64,000 nt of DNA from an endosymbiont of Escarpia spicata (GCA_003349915.1 QFXE01000008.1:62001-126000), one strand, 5' to 3'; counted from the first letter of the stretch, positions 34,984 to 45,059 are shown. Notes: a model not told the origin generated them from the sequence alone. A program made the numbers and translations.

Positions 34984-35682
34984 TCAGTTGCAACGCCGGA
35001 AGATCAGATCCCAGACACCGTGACCAAGGCGTTGGCCCCGTTGTTCGAAGTGGGTCAGAGGGCGATCCGGGGGGCGCGGGGAGAAGTTTCCCCGGCCTGC
35101 GCTGTTCTCAAATCCCTCCGCTTCGCTAAGCACCTGCAGCATCTGTTCGGCATAGTGCTCCCAGTCGGTGGCCATATGCAGAAAGCCGCCGGGCCTGAGC
35201 GCCCGCTGCACCAGTTGTGTGAACTCCGGTTGTACGATGCGGCGCTTATGGTGTTTCTTCTTGGGCCAGGGATCGGGAAAGAACAGGTAGAGCCCATCCA
35301 GGCAGCCGCTCGGCAGATGGTGGCGCAACAACTCCATGGCATCGCACTTCAGCACCCGGGCATTGTCACTGTCGGACTCTTCCAGTTTCAGCATCAGGCT
35401 GCCGACGCCGGGACCGTGCACCTCGATGCCGAGGTAGTTCCGCTCCGGATGGCGAGCCGCCAGTGCGGCCAGTGTGTCGCCGTTGCCGCAGCCAATCTCC
35501 AGAAACAGGGGGTGGGTGTTACCAAAAATGGCGGCCGGGTCGATCTGGCCTGTTGCGGGAAGCTCCAGTCCGTAACGGGGCCAGAGTTCCTCGAAGGCCC
35601 GTCTCTGGGCAGGGGTGGTGCGGCCCTGGCGCAGCACGAAGCTGCGGATCGGGCGATGGATTGTCGATGCCTCTTCCTTCAT
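34984..35682 (-). CDS. trmB: tRNA (guanine-N7-)-methyltransferase
   Basis: 232 residues. The SAM motif is FLEIGCGNGDTL, followed by YLGIEVHGPGV, LYLFFPDPWPKKKHHKRRIVQPEF and FLHMATDWEHYAEQM. This is the Rossmann enzyme that methylates G46 of the variable loop of tRNAs. The FPDPWPKKRHHKRR element is diagnostic. It is 12 bases after thiG on the same strand, and fetA follows after ten bases, so thiS-thiG-trmB-fetA-fetB may be one run of genes. Confidence 0.95.
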   Translation of the reverse strand: MKEEASTIHRPIRSFVLRQGRTTPAQRRAFEELWPRYGLELPATGQIDPAAIFGNTHPLFLEIGCGNGDTLAALAARHPERNYLGIEVHGPGVGSLMLKLEESDSDNARVLKCDAMELLRHHLPSGCLDGLYLFFPDPWPKKKHHKRRIVQPEFTQLVQRALRPGGFLHMATDWEHYAEQMLQVLSEAEGFENSAGRGNFSPRPPDRPLTHFEQRGQRLGHGVWDLIFRRCN

Positions 35683-35694
35683 CCCTGTGGCAGA

Positions 35695-36492
35695 TCAGAA
35701 AAAGAGCCCGTCCATCGGCGAAGAGGCGGAGGCGAATCGCTTGGCGGGCATGCGTCCGGCGAGGTAGGCTTCGCGCCCGGCCTGGATGCCTTTCTTCATG
35801 GCGGAGGCCATCAGCACCGGATTTTGGGCAGCGGCGATAGCGGTATTCATCAGCACACCGTCGCAACCCAGTTCCATGGCAACCGCAGCGTCGGAGGCGG
35901 TGCCCACGCCGGCGTCCACCAGGATCGGCACATTGGCGTTCTCCACGATGGTGCGGATGTTCAGACGGTTGCGAACGCCAAGTCCGGAGCCGATAGGGGC
36001 GGCCAGCGGCATCACCGCAACGCAGCCTATCTCTTCCAGCTGTTTGGCGACGATAGGGTCGTCGTTGGTGTAGACCATGACGTCGAAGCCATCCTTGATC
36101 AGCTCTTCGGCGGCACCCAGAGTCGCAATGACGTCGGGGAAAAGCGTCTTCTCATCACCCAGAACCTCCAGCTTCACCAGGTTGTGCCCATCGAGCAGTT
36201 CCCTGGCCAGGCGGCAGGTGCGCACGGCAGTTTTGGCATCGAAGCAACCGGCGGTATTGGGCAGATAGGTGAATTCACTGGGCGGAAGTACCTCCAGGAT
36301 ATTCGGCTCGTCCCTGTTCTGTCCCATGTTGGTACGGCGCACTGCGATGGTGACGATCTCGGCGCCGCTGGCATCAATGGCGGCATGGGTCTCGGTCATG
36401 TCTTTGTATTTGCCGGTGCCCACCAGTAGGCGGGAGGTGAATTCGCGGCCGGCGACGGTAAAAGAGTCGGTTTTGGTATTTTCGTTAGACAT
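35695..36492 (-). CDS. thiG: Thiazole synthase
   Basis: 265 residues. TIM-barrel elements are [61 protein letters not shown] (active-site Lys), [35 protein letters not shown] and [32 protein letters not shown]. It forms the thiazole phosphate of thiamine from DXP, dehydroglycine and ThiS thiocarboxylate. The thiS gene lies 54 bases upstream on the same strand, the expected partner. Confidence 0.96.
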   Translation of the reverse strand: MSNENTKTDSFTVAGREFTSRLLVGTGKYKDMTETHAAIDASGAEIVTIAVRRTNMGQNRDEPNILEVLPPSEFTYLPNTAGCFDAKTAVRTCRLARELLDGHNLVKLEVLGDEKTLFPDVIATLGAAEELIKDGFDVMVYTNDDPIVAKQLEEIGCVAVMPLAAPIGSGLGVRNRLNIRTIVENANVPILVDAGVGTASDAAVAMELGCDGVLMNTAIAAAQNPVLMASAMKKGIQAGREAYLAGRMPAKRFASASSPMDGLFF

Positions 36493-36546
36493 GTTCTTTA
36501 TCGGAAGTTTGAATGACTGGACGTGGGTGATATCGGTTTATCTGCT

Positions 36547-36747
36547 CTATCCGCCGCCTACGGCGTGGATGATCTCAACCTTGTCACCGGCGTGCAGGTG
36601 ATGGCCGCTGAAGGTGCTTCGGGGAATCAGTTCCTCATTGACCTCGACGGCGATCCGCTGCTCTGTGAGCTCAAGTTGTTCGATCAATCCTACCATGTCC
36701 GTGTCATCGGGGATTTGCTTTTCTGCGCCGTTTATATAAATCTGCAT
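36547..36747 (-). CDS. thiS: Sulfur carrier protein ThiS
   Basis: 66 residues from ATG 36747; the frame stays open upstream, but MQIYINGAEKQIP is the family start. A small ubiquitin-like fold ends in the obligatory Gly-Gly (HAVGGG), the site of adenylation and thiocarboxylation. VEVNEELIPRS and DKVEIIHAVGGG are characteristic. It is the first gene before thiG, and divergent from the acyl-CoA ligase with a 129-base gap that should hold both promoters. No TPP riboswitch was recognised in that gap. Confidence 0.93.
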   Translation of the reverse strand: MQIYINGAEKQIPDDTDMVGLIEQLELTEQRIAVEVNEELIPRSTFSGHHLHAGDKVEIIHAVGGG

Positions 36748-36876
36748 CTTCAGGTCTCTGCGCTGACAATCAATCAGTTGGATGTAGCCAAGCGGCGAGT
36801 TTACACCAATCCGGCGGCGCATAATAAATGGAGACGCAACGGAAGTATTGGTCTCAAGGTTTGGGGAGCGGGTCTT

Positions 36877-38709
36877 TTGGAACAATGGAGTGAAGATCTA
36901 ATCCCCGTTGAGCGTGCGCGCACGCTTGACGGGATGTTTTTTCAGCGGGTGCGGCGCACGCCGGATGCCCTCGCTTATCGCAGTTACGACAGGAAAGAGA
37001 AGTGTTGGTACGACCTGACCTGGGCCGAGATGGGCGAGCAGGTGGCGCGCTGGCGTCAGGCGCTTGCCGGAGAGGAACTCGAATCCGGTGATCGGGTGGC
37101 AGTGCTGCTGCGCAACTGCCCGGAGTGGGTGATGCTCGATCAGGCCAGCATGTCGCTGGGACTTGTGCTGGTGCCGCTCTATACCGACGATCGTGCCGAA
37201 GCGATTGCCTACATCATGGAGGACGCAGCGGTAAAGCTGTTGCTGGTGCAGGACGCTGGACGCTGGAACCGCATGGCCCCGGCGTTGGCGGATCTGCAGC
37301 AGTTGCAGCGGGTGGTGGTGCTGGAGGCGAACAGAGAACCGGTGCAGATGGGCGAAGAGGGCGATGTGGTCCTGACGGCGGATAGCTGGCTGCCGGTGAA
37401 GGGCGAGCCGCTGACCCAACGGAATGCCGATCCGGACAGTCTTGCCTCAATCGTCTACACATCCGGCACCACTGGGCGTCCTAAAGGCGTGATGCTGAGC
37501 CACATGAACATGCTATCCATCGCCCACGCCTCGCTGACTGTGGTGGACTGTTATCGGGAGGACAGTTTTCTCTCCTTTCTGCCGCTCTCCCATACCCTGG
37601 AGCGGACCGCCGGTTACTATCTGCCGATGATGGCTGGTGCCTCGGTCGCCTACGCCCGCTCCGTTACGCAACTCGCGGAGGATCTGCAGAACATCAAGCC
37701 AACGATCATCATTGCGGTGCCACGCATCTTCGAACGGGTCTATGCCAAGTTGCATGATCAGATGAAGAAAAAACCGGCCATCGCCCGCCTGCTGTTTAAC
37801 CTGACGGTTACTATTGGTTTCAAGGATTTTGAGCGGCGTATGGGGCGTCGGCGCTGGTCGCCTTCGATGTTAATGATGCCGCTGCTGCGACGGTTGGTGG
37901 CGGAGCAGGTTCTGCAGAAACTGGGCGGCCGCCTGCGCGGCGCAGTCAGTGGAGGGGCGGCATTATCCCCGGAGATTGCCCGTATCTTCCTTGGTCTTGG
38001 ACTGCCGATGGTGCAGGGCTACGGTCTCACGGAGACCAGTCCGGTGATCAGCGTCAATCCTCTGAGTGACATAAGGCTGGGGAGTGTGGGCGTCCCGTTA
38101 CGGGGGATCCAAACAAGGATTGGCGAAAACGACGAACTGTTGGTCAAAACGCCAGGCATGATGCTCGGCTACTGGAACAACCATGCCGCGACCGCTGAGA
38201 TGATCGATGCGGATGGTTGGCTGCATACCGGTGATCAGGTGCGTATCGATGAGGATCGGCATATCTATATCACCGGTCGGCTCAAGGATATTCTGGTGCT
38301 CTCCAATGGTGAGAAGATTCCTCCCGCAGACATGGAGCTGGCGATTGCTCTGGATCCGCTGATTGAGCAGGTGATGGTGGTTGGGGAGGGCAAGTCGTAC
38401 ATGAGTGCGCTGGTGGTGTTGAATGCAGATCTCTGGCCCGGCCTGGCGGATGAGTATGGCCTGGACGCCGCCGCCCCCGAGAGCCTGAAAGAGAGTCGCC
38501 TCCAGCATGAGGTGCTGAGTCGTATCAAGGCTGCCCTTGGTGATTTTCCCGGTTATGCCAAGATTCGCCGGGTGGCGTTGCTGCTGGAACCCTGGACCGT
38601 GGATAACGGCATGCTTACGCCGACCCTGAAGGTCAAGCGTCCGATGGTATTGGAACACTGCGCAGGAGAAATGGAAGTTCTCTACGGGAGTGGGCCTGCA
38701 TCAGGGTGA
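36877..38709 (+). CDS. Long-chain acyl-CoA synthetase (AMP-forming)
   Basis: 610 residues from TTG 36877, with GGGAG eight bases before. The frame is open further up across thiS, but the family start (ERARTLDGMFFQRV) fits here. The P-loop is IVYTSGTTGRPKGVML. GYGLTETSP, DGWLHTGDQVRID and RLKDILVLSNGEKIPP are the other ANL motifs. It resembles bacterial FAA/FadD15-type ligases, activating fatty acids with ATP and CoA. The catalytic Lys is in the PTLKVKRP end. A hairpin at 38712-38730 follows and may end its transcript before tRNA-Gly. Confidence 0.92.
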   Translation: MEQWSEDLIPVERARTLDGMFFQRVRRTPDALAYRSYDRKEKCWYDLTWAEMGEQVARWRQALAGEELESGDRVAVLLRNCPEWVMLDQASMSLGLVLVPLYTDDRAEAIAYIMEDAAVKLLLVQDAGRWNRMAPALADLQQLQRVVVLEANREPVQMGEEGDVVLTADSWLPVKGEPLTQRNADPDSLASIVYTSGTTGRPKGVMLSHMNMLSIAHASLTVVDCYREDSFLSFLPLSHTLERTAGYYLPMMAGASVAYARSVTQLAEDLQNIKPTIIIAVPRIFERVYAKLHDQMKKKPAIARLLFNLTVTIGFKDFERRMGRRRWSPSMLMMPLLRRLVAEQVLQKLGGRLRGAVSGGAALSPEIARIFLGLGLPMVQGYGLTETSPVISVNPLSDIRLGSVGVPLRGIQTRIGENDELLVKTPGMMLGYWNNHAATAEMIDADGWLHTGDQVRIDEDRHIYITGRLKDILVLSNGEKIPPADMELAIALDPLIEQVMVVGEGKSYMSALVVLNADLWPGLADEYGLDAAAPESLKESRLQHEVLSRIKAALGDFPGYAKIRRVALLLEPWTVDNGMLTPTLKVKRPMVLEHCAGEMEVLYGSGPASG

Positions 38710-38711
38710 TC

Positions 38712-38730
38712 AGTCGCTGACACAGCGACT
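38712..38730 (+). terminator. Weak terminator-like hairpin
   Basis: AGTCGCT and AGCGACT pair around five bases just after the acyl-CoA ligase stop, followed by TTGG rather than a T-run. It may be attenuating rather than a full terminator. Confidence 0.4.
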
Positions 38731-38757
38731 TTGGCTTGCTAGAATCGTCTCTGCTGT

Positions 38758-38831
38758 GCGGGTATCGTATATCGGTATTACCCTAGCTTCCCAAGCTAGT
38801 GAGGCGAGTTCGACTCTCGCTACCCGCTCCA
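38758..38831 (+). tRNA. tRNA-Gly (anticodon CCC)
   Basis: A cloverleaf is read by hand. Acceptor GCGGGTA pairs with TACCCGC, anticodon stem CTAGC/GCTAG encloses loop TTCCCAA (anticodon CCC), and T-arm GCGAG-TTCGACT-CTCGC follows. Discriminator T and encoded CCA (38829-38831) complete it. It decodes GGG. Confidence 0.95.
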
Positions 38832-39065
38832 TTTCATGCTTCTGTTTGGGTTCCCAGGCAGCGTCCGCAAACTGATATCCTTCAAGCGAATTCGTCTGTC
38901 CGGGTCAGTGGATACTTGTTGCCTGTCTGGGTTTATCGGGAAATAGCTGTCGATGTTTCCGTGGATGATTGATCTTCCCATGCATAATTTCATTTGGAAG
39001 CTATGATGGTACTGATAAAAACAACACGCGTGTTCCTGTCATATGTCTCTTAGGAAGCTCTTCCC

Positions 39066-39523
39066 ATGACTGCAATTTCGTTAATGGATCCAAGTCCCAC
39101 TGTGCTGAAACCGACCGACACTATCAGTACGGCTGTCCAGGAGATCATGCAACACCGCTATCGCCAGGTGCCGGTGGTGGCAGAGGACGGGGCTTTCTTG
39201 GCGTGTTCGGGGTCAACTGCCTGCTGAAACTGGTTCTGCCCAAGGCCGCGGTCATGGAAAAAGGGCTCACCAGTCTCTCTTTTGTCTATGAGTCGTTGGG
39301 GGATCTTCATCAGCGTCTTAAAGACATGGAGCATGAGCCGATCTCCATCTGTATGAAACAGGATGTCGAGATTGTCACACCCGATACCCCTTTGGTGGAG
39401 ACCCTGTTGGTCCTCTACCGCAACCGAACCAGCATCCCGGTGGTGGATCCGGAAAACAATAAACTGCTTGGCATGATTTCCTACTGGGATGTCGGCGAAA
39501 AGATCCTCTCTGCAGAAGGGTGA
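39066..39523 (+). pseudogene. CBS-pair protein gene with a frameshift
   Basis: From ATG 39066 (AGGAAG upstream) the frame reads a CBS N-terminus, MTAISLMDPSPTVLKPTD, up to VPVVAEDG, then runs into a stop near 39220. The -1 frame picks up GFLGVFGVNCLLKLVLPKAAVM and continues through a second CBS motif (SIPVVDPENNKLLGMISYWDVG) to the stop at 39523. One extra base in the GGGG run at 39189-39192 would restore a single 153-residue protein. This is either a real one-base deletion or a read error. The second permease starts six bases later, as in the intact paralogous pair at 12424-14184. Confidence 0.82.
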
Positions 39524-39529
39524 TCGCAA

Positions 39530-40861
39530 ATGCATAACATCCATCAGCCAGACGTTATCTTTGGGTTCGACCCACTCTGGTTTGCCGGAGCGTTATTCGT
39601 ATTCACCTATGCGATGATACTTACCGAGCGCCTGAATCGCGCTGTCGTTTCTCTGACTATGGCCTGCCTGATGATCCTTGGCGGTGTACTGACTCAGGAA
39701 GCTGCCTTCCAGGGTGTGGATTTCAACACCCTGGGGTTATTGACCGGCATGATGCTCATTGTTGGAATCACCAAGGATTCAGGGGTGTTTCAGTATCTGG
39801 CCATTTGGTCCGCCAAGCGGGTCAATGCCGATCCCTGGGGCATCCTGGTCACCCTGGTCCTGGTTACCGCGATACTCTCCGCTCTGCTGGACAACGTCAC
39901 TACCGTACTATTGATCGCCCCCGTTACCCTGCTTATTACCGATGCGCTCAAGGTCAGTGCCTATCCCTATCTGTTTGCCGAGATATTCGCCTCCAATATC
40001 GGCGGCACGGCAACCCTGATCGGTGACCCCCCCAATATCATGATCGGCTCTGCCGTAGGGTTAAGCTTTAATGATTTTCTGTTCAATCTCGCTCCTCTGT
40101 CACTGATCGTTCTACCCCTGATCCCCATCTACCTCATATGGGGGCGCAAACTCGTCGCTGACCCGCAGAGCCGCCAGCAGGTCATGAACTACCGGGAGGC
40201 GGATGCTATCACCGATTCACGCCTGCTCAAGCAGTCGATGTTCGTACTGGCTCTGGTGATGGTCGGGTTCATACTGGCCCATGATATCGGCCAGCAGCCG
40301 GCTACCATTGCCATGTTCGGCGCTGCAGTGCTGCTGATTTTAACCAACCTGCCGAAGGATCCCAGTGAGCAGTCCAAGCGGGTACACAAAGCTTTTTGCG
40401 AGGTGGAATGGATCACCATATTCTTCTTTATCGGCCTGTTTATCGTGGTTTATGGTGTGGAAACCACAGGCTTGCTGGAGATGCTGGCACATCAGGTGCT
40501 GGATCTCACGGGTGGGGACAAGCCAACCACTGCCATCGCCATCCTCTGGGTCTCAGCAGTGGCATCAGCTGTGGTGGACAACATCCCTTTCGTCGCCACC
40601 ATGATCCCGCTGATCGAGAACATGGCGGTAACTTTTGGCGGTCCCGAGGAGTTGGCGCCTCTGTGGTGGTCTCTTGCCCTGGGCTCCTGCCTGGGCGGTA
40701 ACGGTAGTCTGGTCGGGGCAAGCGCCAACCTTATCGTGGCGGGATTTGCCGAACGTGCCGGGCAGCCGATACGCTTCCTGCCTTTCATGTTAATGGCTTT
40801 CCCATTGATGCTGATGTCGATACTGGTGAGCAGTTTCTACGTTTATCTGCGATATTTTTGA
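39530..40861 (+). CDS. SLC13/ArsB/NhaD-type ion transporter, second copy
   Basis: 443 residues with about 11-12 helices. LDNVTTVLLIAPVTLL, SNIGGTATLIGDPPNIMIGSAVG, VDNIPFVATMIPL and GGNGSLVGASANLIVAGFAERAG match the paralogue at 12880. Compared with it, the cytoplasmic loop differs (QSRQQVMNYREADAIT), and the protein keeps a long central linker (DPSEQSKRVHKAFCEVEW). Its start is six bases after the CBS gene stop, so translation was probably coupled to that now-shifted gene. The substrate is unknown. Confidence 0.88.
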   Translation: MHNIHQPDVIFGFDPLWFAGALFVFTYAMILTERLNRAVVSLTMACLMILGGVLTQEAAFQGVDFNTLGLLTGMMLIVGITKDSGVFQYLAIWSAKRVNADPWGILVTLVLVTAILSALLDNVTTVLLIAPVTLLITDALKVSAYPYLFAEIFASNIGGTATLIGDPPNIMIGSAVGLSFNDFLFNLAPLSLIVLPLIPIYLIWGRKLVADPQSRQQVMNYREADAITDSRLLKQSMFVLALVMVGFILAHDIGQQPATIAMFGAAVLLILTNLPKDPSEQSKRVHKAFCEVEWITIFFFIGLFIVVYGVETTGLLEMLAHQVLDLTGGDKPTTAIAILWVSAVASAVVDNIPFVATMIPLIENMAVTFGGPEELAPLWWSLALGSCLGGNGSLVGASANLIVAGFAERAGQPIRFLPFMLMAFPLMLMSILVSSFYVYLRYF

Positions 40862-40917
40862 GCGCCAGTTGTTCCTTCCTTTTTTGATGCCCTACAGCTG
40901 ATCAATGAGAGCCTGCC

Positions 40918-41235
40918 ATGTTAAAACTCTATGAGGCGGCTGACCGCATCGAAGCCCAGATGCTCAAGGATTTCCTTCTTGAGCAAGGGATCGAAACGGT
41001 GCTGCTGGGAGACTACCTGTCCGGGGCCGCTGGAGAGTTGGCGGCCAATATATTTCCTGCGCTCTGGGTGGTGAATGAAGAAGATCTGCCGCATGCGAAG
41101 ATTCTGTTACAAAATTTTACAAATAACCGGATCCAGACTGTTGGAGAAACTGCTTGGGTCTGCCCAAAATGCGGTGAAAAAGTCGATGCGGAGTTCGATC
41201 TGTGTTGGAATTGTGCTACACCTCGTAGAAGATAG
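40918..41235 (+). CDS. DUF2007-type protein with zinc ribbon
   Basis: 105 residues. An N-terminal DUF2007 domain (about 2-65; MLKLYEAADRIEAQMLKDFLLEQGIETVLLG is diagnostic) is followed by a short zinc ribbon (about 80-101) with WVCPKCGEKVDAEFDLCWNCATP. Four Cys in two CxxC pairs probably bind zinc. DUF2007 proteins are annotated as possible signal-transducing proteins, with no proven role. It may be transcribed with the AsmA gene that begins 21 bases later. Confidence 0.85.
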   Translation: MLKLYEAADRIEAQMLKDFLLEQGIETVLLGDYLSGAAGELAANIFPALWVVNEEDLPHAKILLQNFTNNRIQTVGETAWVCPKCGEKVDAEFDLCWNCATPRRR

Positions 41236-41256
41236 TTAAAAATAAGGAGATGATGG

Positions 41257-43383
41257 ATGGGCAAGATCCTGAAAGTGCTGTTCGGGCTGCTGGTATTACT
41301 GGTAGTACTCATAGTTGCCGCAGTGATCATTGTGCCGATGGTTGTGGATCCCAACGACCACAAACAGGAGATCATTGCCGAAGTGCAAAAAGCCACCGGG
41401 CGCGATCTGACCATCGACGGCGATATCGGCCTCTCGGTCTTTCCCTGGCTCGGTCTTGAACTCAATGGACTGAGTCTCAGCAATGCCTCCGGTTTTGGTG
41501 ACCAACCTTTTGCCGCCCTCGATCATGTGCAGGTACGGGTCAACCTGGTTCCGCTGATACTCCAGCAGGCGCTTGAAGTGGATAAGGTGCAGGTGGAGGG
41601 GTTGGAGCTGAACCTGGCGAAATCCAAGAGTGGTGCCACAAACTGGGATGATCTTGCTGAAGCAGGTCAGAAAGAGATGGCTGATAGCAGCGCGGCTGAA
41701 GCGCCTGTGGCGGAGAAAAAATCCACCGGCAAGGGAGTGAGTGAAGTTTCCATCGGTGGGATCGAAATCAGTGGAGCGCACATCGTCTGGGATGACAAGT
41801 CGACCGGTGATCGTTTTGAAATCAAGGATCTGGAAGTCAAAACCGGGGCAATGAATCCAGGACAACCGGTTGAATTCTCCTTGGGGTTGGGGCTCGATAG
41901 CGCTCAGCCAGCCCTGCGGAGCAAGGTCGACCTGTCCGGCAATCTCAACGCGGACCCAAAAGCCGGGAGCATTGCGGTAGAAACCCTGAAGTTGTTGTTG
42001 AAGGTAACCGGAGAGGGTCTGCCCAAGGAGGGCGTGGAGGCCGAACTGCGTGCTGATCTCTATGTCCAGCAGAAGGCCGAAACCCTGGAGGTCAAGAACC
42101 TTGTGTTGGAGTCAGGGGAGCTCAAGATGAGTGGCGTTGTTAAAGGCCGTGGGATACAGAGTTCGCCTGCCTTTAATGGTGAGATCAAGCTGGCTGAGTT
42201 CAGTCTGCGACAGTGGATGGAGAAGTTTGGACTGCCGGTGCCTGAGACTGCCGATCCAAAGGTATTGAACCGGCTGGGCATGACACTCTCTTTTGCGGCG
42301 GATCAGAAGCGGGTGGCACTGAAGGATCTGCAGATGGCGCTGGATGAGACCCTGATCAAAGGTGAGTTTGAACTGATCGATCCTGCCAATCCGGCTTATG
42401 CCTTTACCCTCGATATCGACAAGATAGACCTGGACCGTTATCTGCCGCCGAAATCTGAAAAGCCTGCGGGTGAGACAGGCGGCAGTGGCAAGCAAGCCAA
42501 AGAGGAGCCCCTGTTTCCGGTGGAGATGCTGCGCAAGCTCGATCTCGACGGCACCCTGCGGGTGGGCAGTGTAAAGGCGAACAACATCCGTGCCGAGGCG
42601 ATTCAGGTCAAGGTTAAGAGCAAAGGCGGAAAACTGAATATCGACCAGAAGGTGGGGCGTTTCTACGATGGCGCACTCAAAGGAACGGTAAATCTTGATG
42701 TGCGCGGCAAGACGCCGAAGCTCAAAATCAATCAGAGTGCCAGCGGTATTCAGGCCGGTCCTTTGGTGGTGGATGTGTCAGGACAGGATCGGTTGGCGGG
42801 CAAGGGGGGCTTTAATGTCAATCTGACGAGTGCGGGTCAGTTGGTCAGCCAACTCAAGAAGACCCTCAACGGCAAGCTGGATTTCGATTTTCGTGATGGC
42901 GCTGTCAAAGGGATCAATCTGGCAAAGATGATTCGGGATGCCAAAGCGAAACTTTCGGGTAAGACAGCAGCCGTGAGTAATGAGCCGGAGCAGACCGATT
43001 TCGCTGAGTTGAGCGCCAGCGCGGCTGTGCGTAATGGTGTGTTGGATAATCGTGATCTGCTGGCCAAATCCCCCTTTCTCCGGGTGGAAGGCTCCGGCAA
43101 GGTGAACATCGTGGCAGAGTCACTCGACTATACGGTCAAGCCGGTGATAGTCGGCACCGGCAAGGGTCAGGGTGGTGAAGGGTTGGAGGATCTCAAGGGC
43201 GTGCCGATTCCGGTGCATCTCCAAGGCTCCTGGGCCGATCCGCAGTGGAACATCGATCTTGGCAAGGTACTGGCGGAGAGTCAGAAGGCCAAACTCAAAG
43301 AAAAACTGGATGAGAAGCTGAAGGAGAAACTGCCCGGTGGGCTACAGGATAAACTTCCGGCTGGCCTGAAAGGCCTCTTCTGA
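41257..43383 (+). CDS. AsmA-family envelope protein
   Basis: 708 residues. An N-terminal helix (about 5-29) anchors a long periplasmic beta-rich region with the AsmA start ([48 protein letters not shown]). A conserved C-terminal AsmA_2 part carries [47 protein letters not shown]. AsmA proteins are thought to form bridge-like grooves that move phospholipids or affect outer-membrane assembly. An amphipathic Lys/Glu tail ([14 protein letters not shown]) ends the protein. AAGGAG lies upstream. A second, larger AsmA protein is at 60311. Confidence 0.92.
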   Translation: MGKILKVLFGLLVLLVVLIVAAVIIVPMVVDPNDHKQEIIAEVQKATGRDLTIDGDIGLSVFPWLGLELNGLSLSNASGFGDQPFAALDHVQVRVNLVPLILQQALEVDKVQVEGLELNLAKSKSGATNWDDLAEAGQKEMADSSAAEAPVAEKKSTGKGVSEVSIGGIEISGAHIVWDDKSTGDRFEIKDLEVKTGAMNPGQPVEFSLGLGLDSAQPALRSKVDLSGNLNADPKAGSIAVETLKLLLKVTGEGLPKEGVEAELRADLYVQQKAETLEVKNLVLESGELKMSGVVKGRGIQSSPAFNGEIKLAEFSLRQWMEKFGLPVPETADPKVLNRLGMTLSFAADQKRVALKDLQMALDETLIKGEFELIDPANPAYAFTLDIDKIDLDRYLPPKSEKPAGETGGSGKQAKEEPLFPVEMLRKLDLDGTLRVGSVKANNIRAEAIQVKVKSKGGKLNIDQKVGRFYDGALKGTVNLDVRGKTPKLKINQSASGIQAGPLVVDVSGQDRLAGKGGFNVNLTSAGQLVSQLKKTLNGKLDFDFRDGAVKGINLAKMIRDAKAKLSGKTAAVSNEPEQTDFAELSASAAVRNGVLDNRDLLAKSPFLRVEGSGKVNIVAESLDYTVKPVIVGTGKGQGGEGLEDLKGVPIPVHLQGSWADPQWNIDLGKVLAESQKAKLKEKLDEKLKEKLPGGLQDKLPAGLKGLF

Positions 43384-43433
43384 TCCCATTTGGCCTGGAT
43401 GGCGTCATGTGCCATCCGGGCTGCGGTTCTCCC

Positions 43434-44507
43434 ATGCATGCCCGTAAATTCTCCCAGGCCATTCTTGAATGGTTCGACCAATTTGGCCGCAAGGATCTCC
43501 CTTGGCAGCGGGATGTGGATCCCTACCGGATCTGGGTCTCAGAGATCATGTTGCAGCAGACCCAGGTTGCCACGGTTATTCCCTATTTTGAGCGTTTCAT
43601 AGCCAGTTTTCCCGATGTTGTACAGCTGGCAAACGCCACCCAGGATGCGGTACTGCACCACTGGTCGGGTTTGGGGTACTACGCTCGCGCCCGTAACCTG
43701 CATAAGGCGGCAGCAGTTATCCGGGACAGTTATACCGGCCAATTCCCCGAGGATATCGATCAGGTTGAGTCCCTGCCGGGGATTGGGCGTTCCACCGCTG
43801 GCGCAATCCTCTCACTGGCGTTGGGGCAATCCCATCCGATCCTCGATGGCAATGTAAAAAGGGTGTTGGCTCGCTGTTTTAAAGTTGAGGGTTGGCCGGG
43901 CAAGTCGGCAGTTGCAAGGGAACTCTGGCATCTGTCGGAAACCTACACGCCGGAAAAGCGGGTCGCGGCCTATAATCAGGCAATGATGGATCTGGGCGCT
44001 ACTGTTTGTCGGCGCGGGCAGCCGGACTGCGCGGTCTGTCCCCTGAGCCGGTTATGTATGGCCAATGCGAGCGGGAATCAGCGGGCATTTCCCTCTCCCC
44101 GCCCAAAGAGAGCATTGCCGGTGAAACAGGCTCAGATGCTGGTCGTGCAAAATGGCGAGGGTGCCGTGTTGTTGGAGCGGAGGCCGCCGGTGGGGATCTG
44201 GGGCGGACTTTGGAGTTTTCCGGAGTGCCCAGCATCCCGGGAACCATCGGCTTGGTGCCGGGAGCATTTCGCGATCAAGGCGGGTGTACTGCGGGAGATG
44301 CCTTTGAGGCGACACACCTTCACCCACTTCCATCTCGACATAACGCCATTGCGGATGTACGCCAATAACCCCAGTAACGCAGTCTTGGATGCAGGTGATC
44401 GTATCTGGTATAAAACCCCGGATTCCTCTGGACTGGGACTGGCTGCGCCGGTTTCACGAATCATCAATGAGTTGGAGAAGTGCTCAACTGTTGGCAGTGT
44501 CGGATAA
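43434..44507 (+). CDS. mutY: A/G-specific adenine DNA glycosylase
   Basis: 357 residues from ATG 43434. The helix-hairpin-helix element is [12 protein letters not shown] with the catalytic Asp nearby in [13 protein letters not shown]. The [4Fe-4S] loop is C-x6-C-x2-C-x5-C ([17 protein letters not shown]). The C-terminal NUDIX-like domain (about 235-345) recognises 8-oxoG. It removes A opposite 8-oxoG. YggX follows after 55 bases, the same order as in E. coli, and the iron-sulfur role of YggX fits MutY's cluster. Confidence 0.95.
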   Translation: MHARKFSQAILEWFDQFGRKDLPWQRDVDPYRIWVSEIMLQQTQVATVIPYFERFIASFPDVVQLANATQDAVLHHWSGLGYYARARNLHKAAAVIRDSYTGQFPEDIDQVESLPGIGRSTAGAILSLALGQSHPILDGNVKRVLARCFKVEGWPGKSAVARELWHLSETYTPEKRVAAYNQAMMDLGATVCRRGQPDCAVCPLSRLCMANASGNQRAFPSPRPKRALPVKQAQMLVVQNGEGAVLLERRPPVGIWGGLWSFPECPASREPSAWCREHFAIKAGVLREMPLRRHTFTHFHLDITPLRMYANNPSNAVLDAGDRIWYKTPDSSGLGLAAPVSRIINELEKCSTVGSVG

Positions 44508-44562
44508 CCGGCCAGTTGGCGGCGGTATTTCTCCCAATAGTATCCCCCTTAGGAGAGCATCC

Positions 44563-44835
44563 ATGAGCCGTACCGTAAACTGCATCAAACTGAATCGTGA
44601 AGCCGAAGGGCTGGATCGCGCACCCTATCCCGGTGATCTGGGCCAGAGGATTTTCGATAACGTCTCTAAAGAGGCATGGGCAGAGTGGCTCAAGTTTCAG
44701 ACCATGCTGATCAATGAAAACCGCCTCAGTCCCATAGACCCGAAGGCGCGAAAATTTCTTGAAGATCAGATGGAAAAATACTTTTTTGGTGAAGGCGTTG
44801 CAAACCCGCCTGAGTTCACTCTACCCGGCTCATGA
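44563..44835 (+). CDS. yggX: Fe(2+)-trafficking protein YggX
   Basis: 90 residues from ATG 44563 (AGGAG nine bases before). The family signature is [21 protein letters not shown] (start), then [49 protein letters not shown]. YggX protects iron-sulfur clusters from oxidants. Only one Cys (Cys7) is present, as usual. It is co-transcribed with mutY in enterics and likely here too. Confidence 0.96.
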   Translation: MSRTVNCIKLNREAEGLDRAPYPGDLGQRIFDNVSKEAWAEWLKFQTMLINENRLSPIDPKARKFLEDQMEKYFFGEGVANPPEFTLPGS

Positions 44836-44933
44836 AACTGCAGTGGATTGGCGCTGTTTGGGGAAGGTGAGAAATATCCAGTATCTGCTTGACTAACTGC
44901 CCCAAGATCGCTGTAATACGCGCTCTGATTTAT

Positions 44934-45009
44934 GGCCAGGTAGCTCAGTCGGTAGAGCAGGGGACTGAAAATCCCCGTGTCGGCAGTTCGATTCTGTCCC
45001 TGGCCACCA
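44934..45009 (+). tRNA. tRNA-Phe (anticodon GAA)
   Basis: Acceptor GGCCAGG pairs with CCTGGCC. The D-arm has GCTCAGTCGGTAGAGC, anticodon stem GGGGA/TCCCC encloses CTGAAAA (anticodon GAA), and the T-arm contains GTTCGATT. Discriminator A and encoded CCA (45007-45009) complete it. An intrinsic terminator follows. Confidence 0.97.
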
Positions 45010-45017
45010 TATTTATC

Positions 45018-45051
45018 AAAGGGTTACGCGATTTAGCGTAACCCTTTTTTA
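45018..45051 (+). terminator. Intrinsic terminator of tRNA-Phe
   Basis: AAAGGGTTACGC pairs with GCGTAACCCTTT around ATTTA, running straight into a T-run ending near 45051. It lies nine bases after the tRNA CCA end. Confidence 0.93.
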
Positions 45052-45059
45052 TTTTCTGA

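Noticed and set aside
34843-36429. Long open frame on the plus strand (528 codons)
   Set aside because: It lies antisense to trmB and thiG, which have strong family motifs; its composition is a mirror of those genes and no ribosome site was seen.
36748-36876. TPP riboswitch before thiS
   Set aside because: The CTGAG and related core elements of the thi-box were not found in the 129-base gap.
39160-39225. Programmed -1 frameshifting in the CBS gene
   Set aside because: No X-XXY-YYZ heptamer and no strong downstream stem were seen at GAC-GGG-GCT-TTC; a simple indel is a better account.
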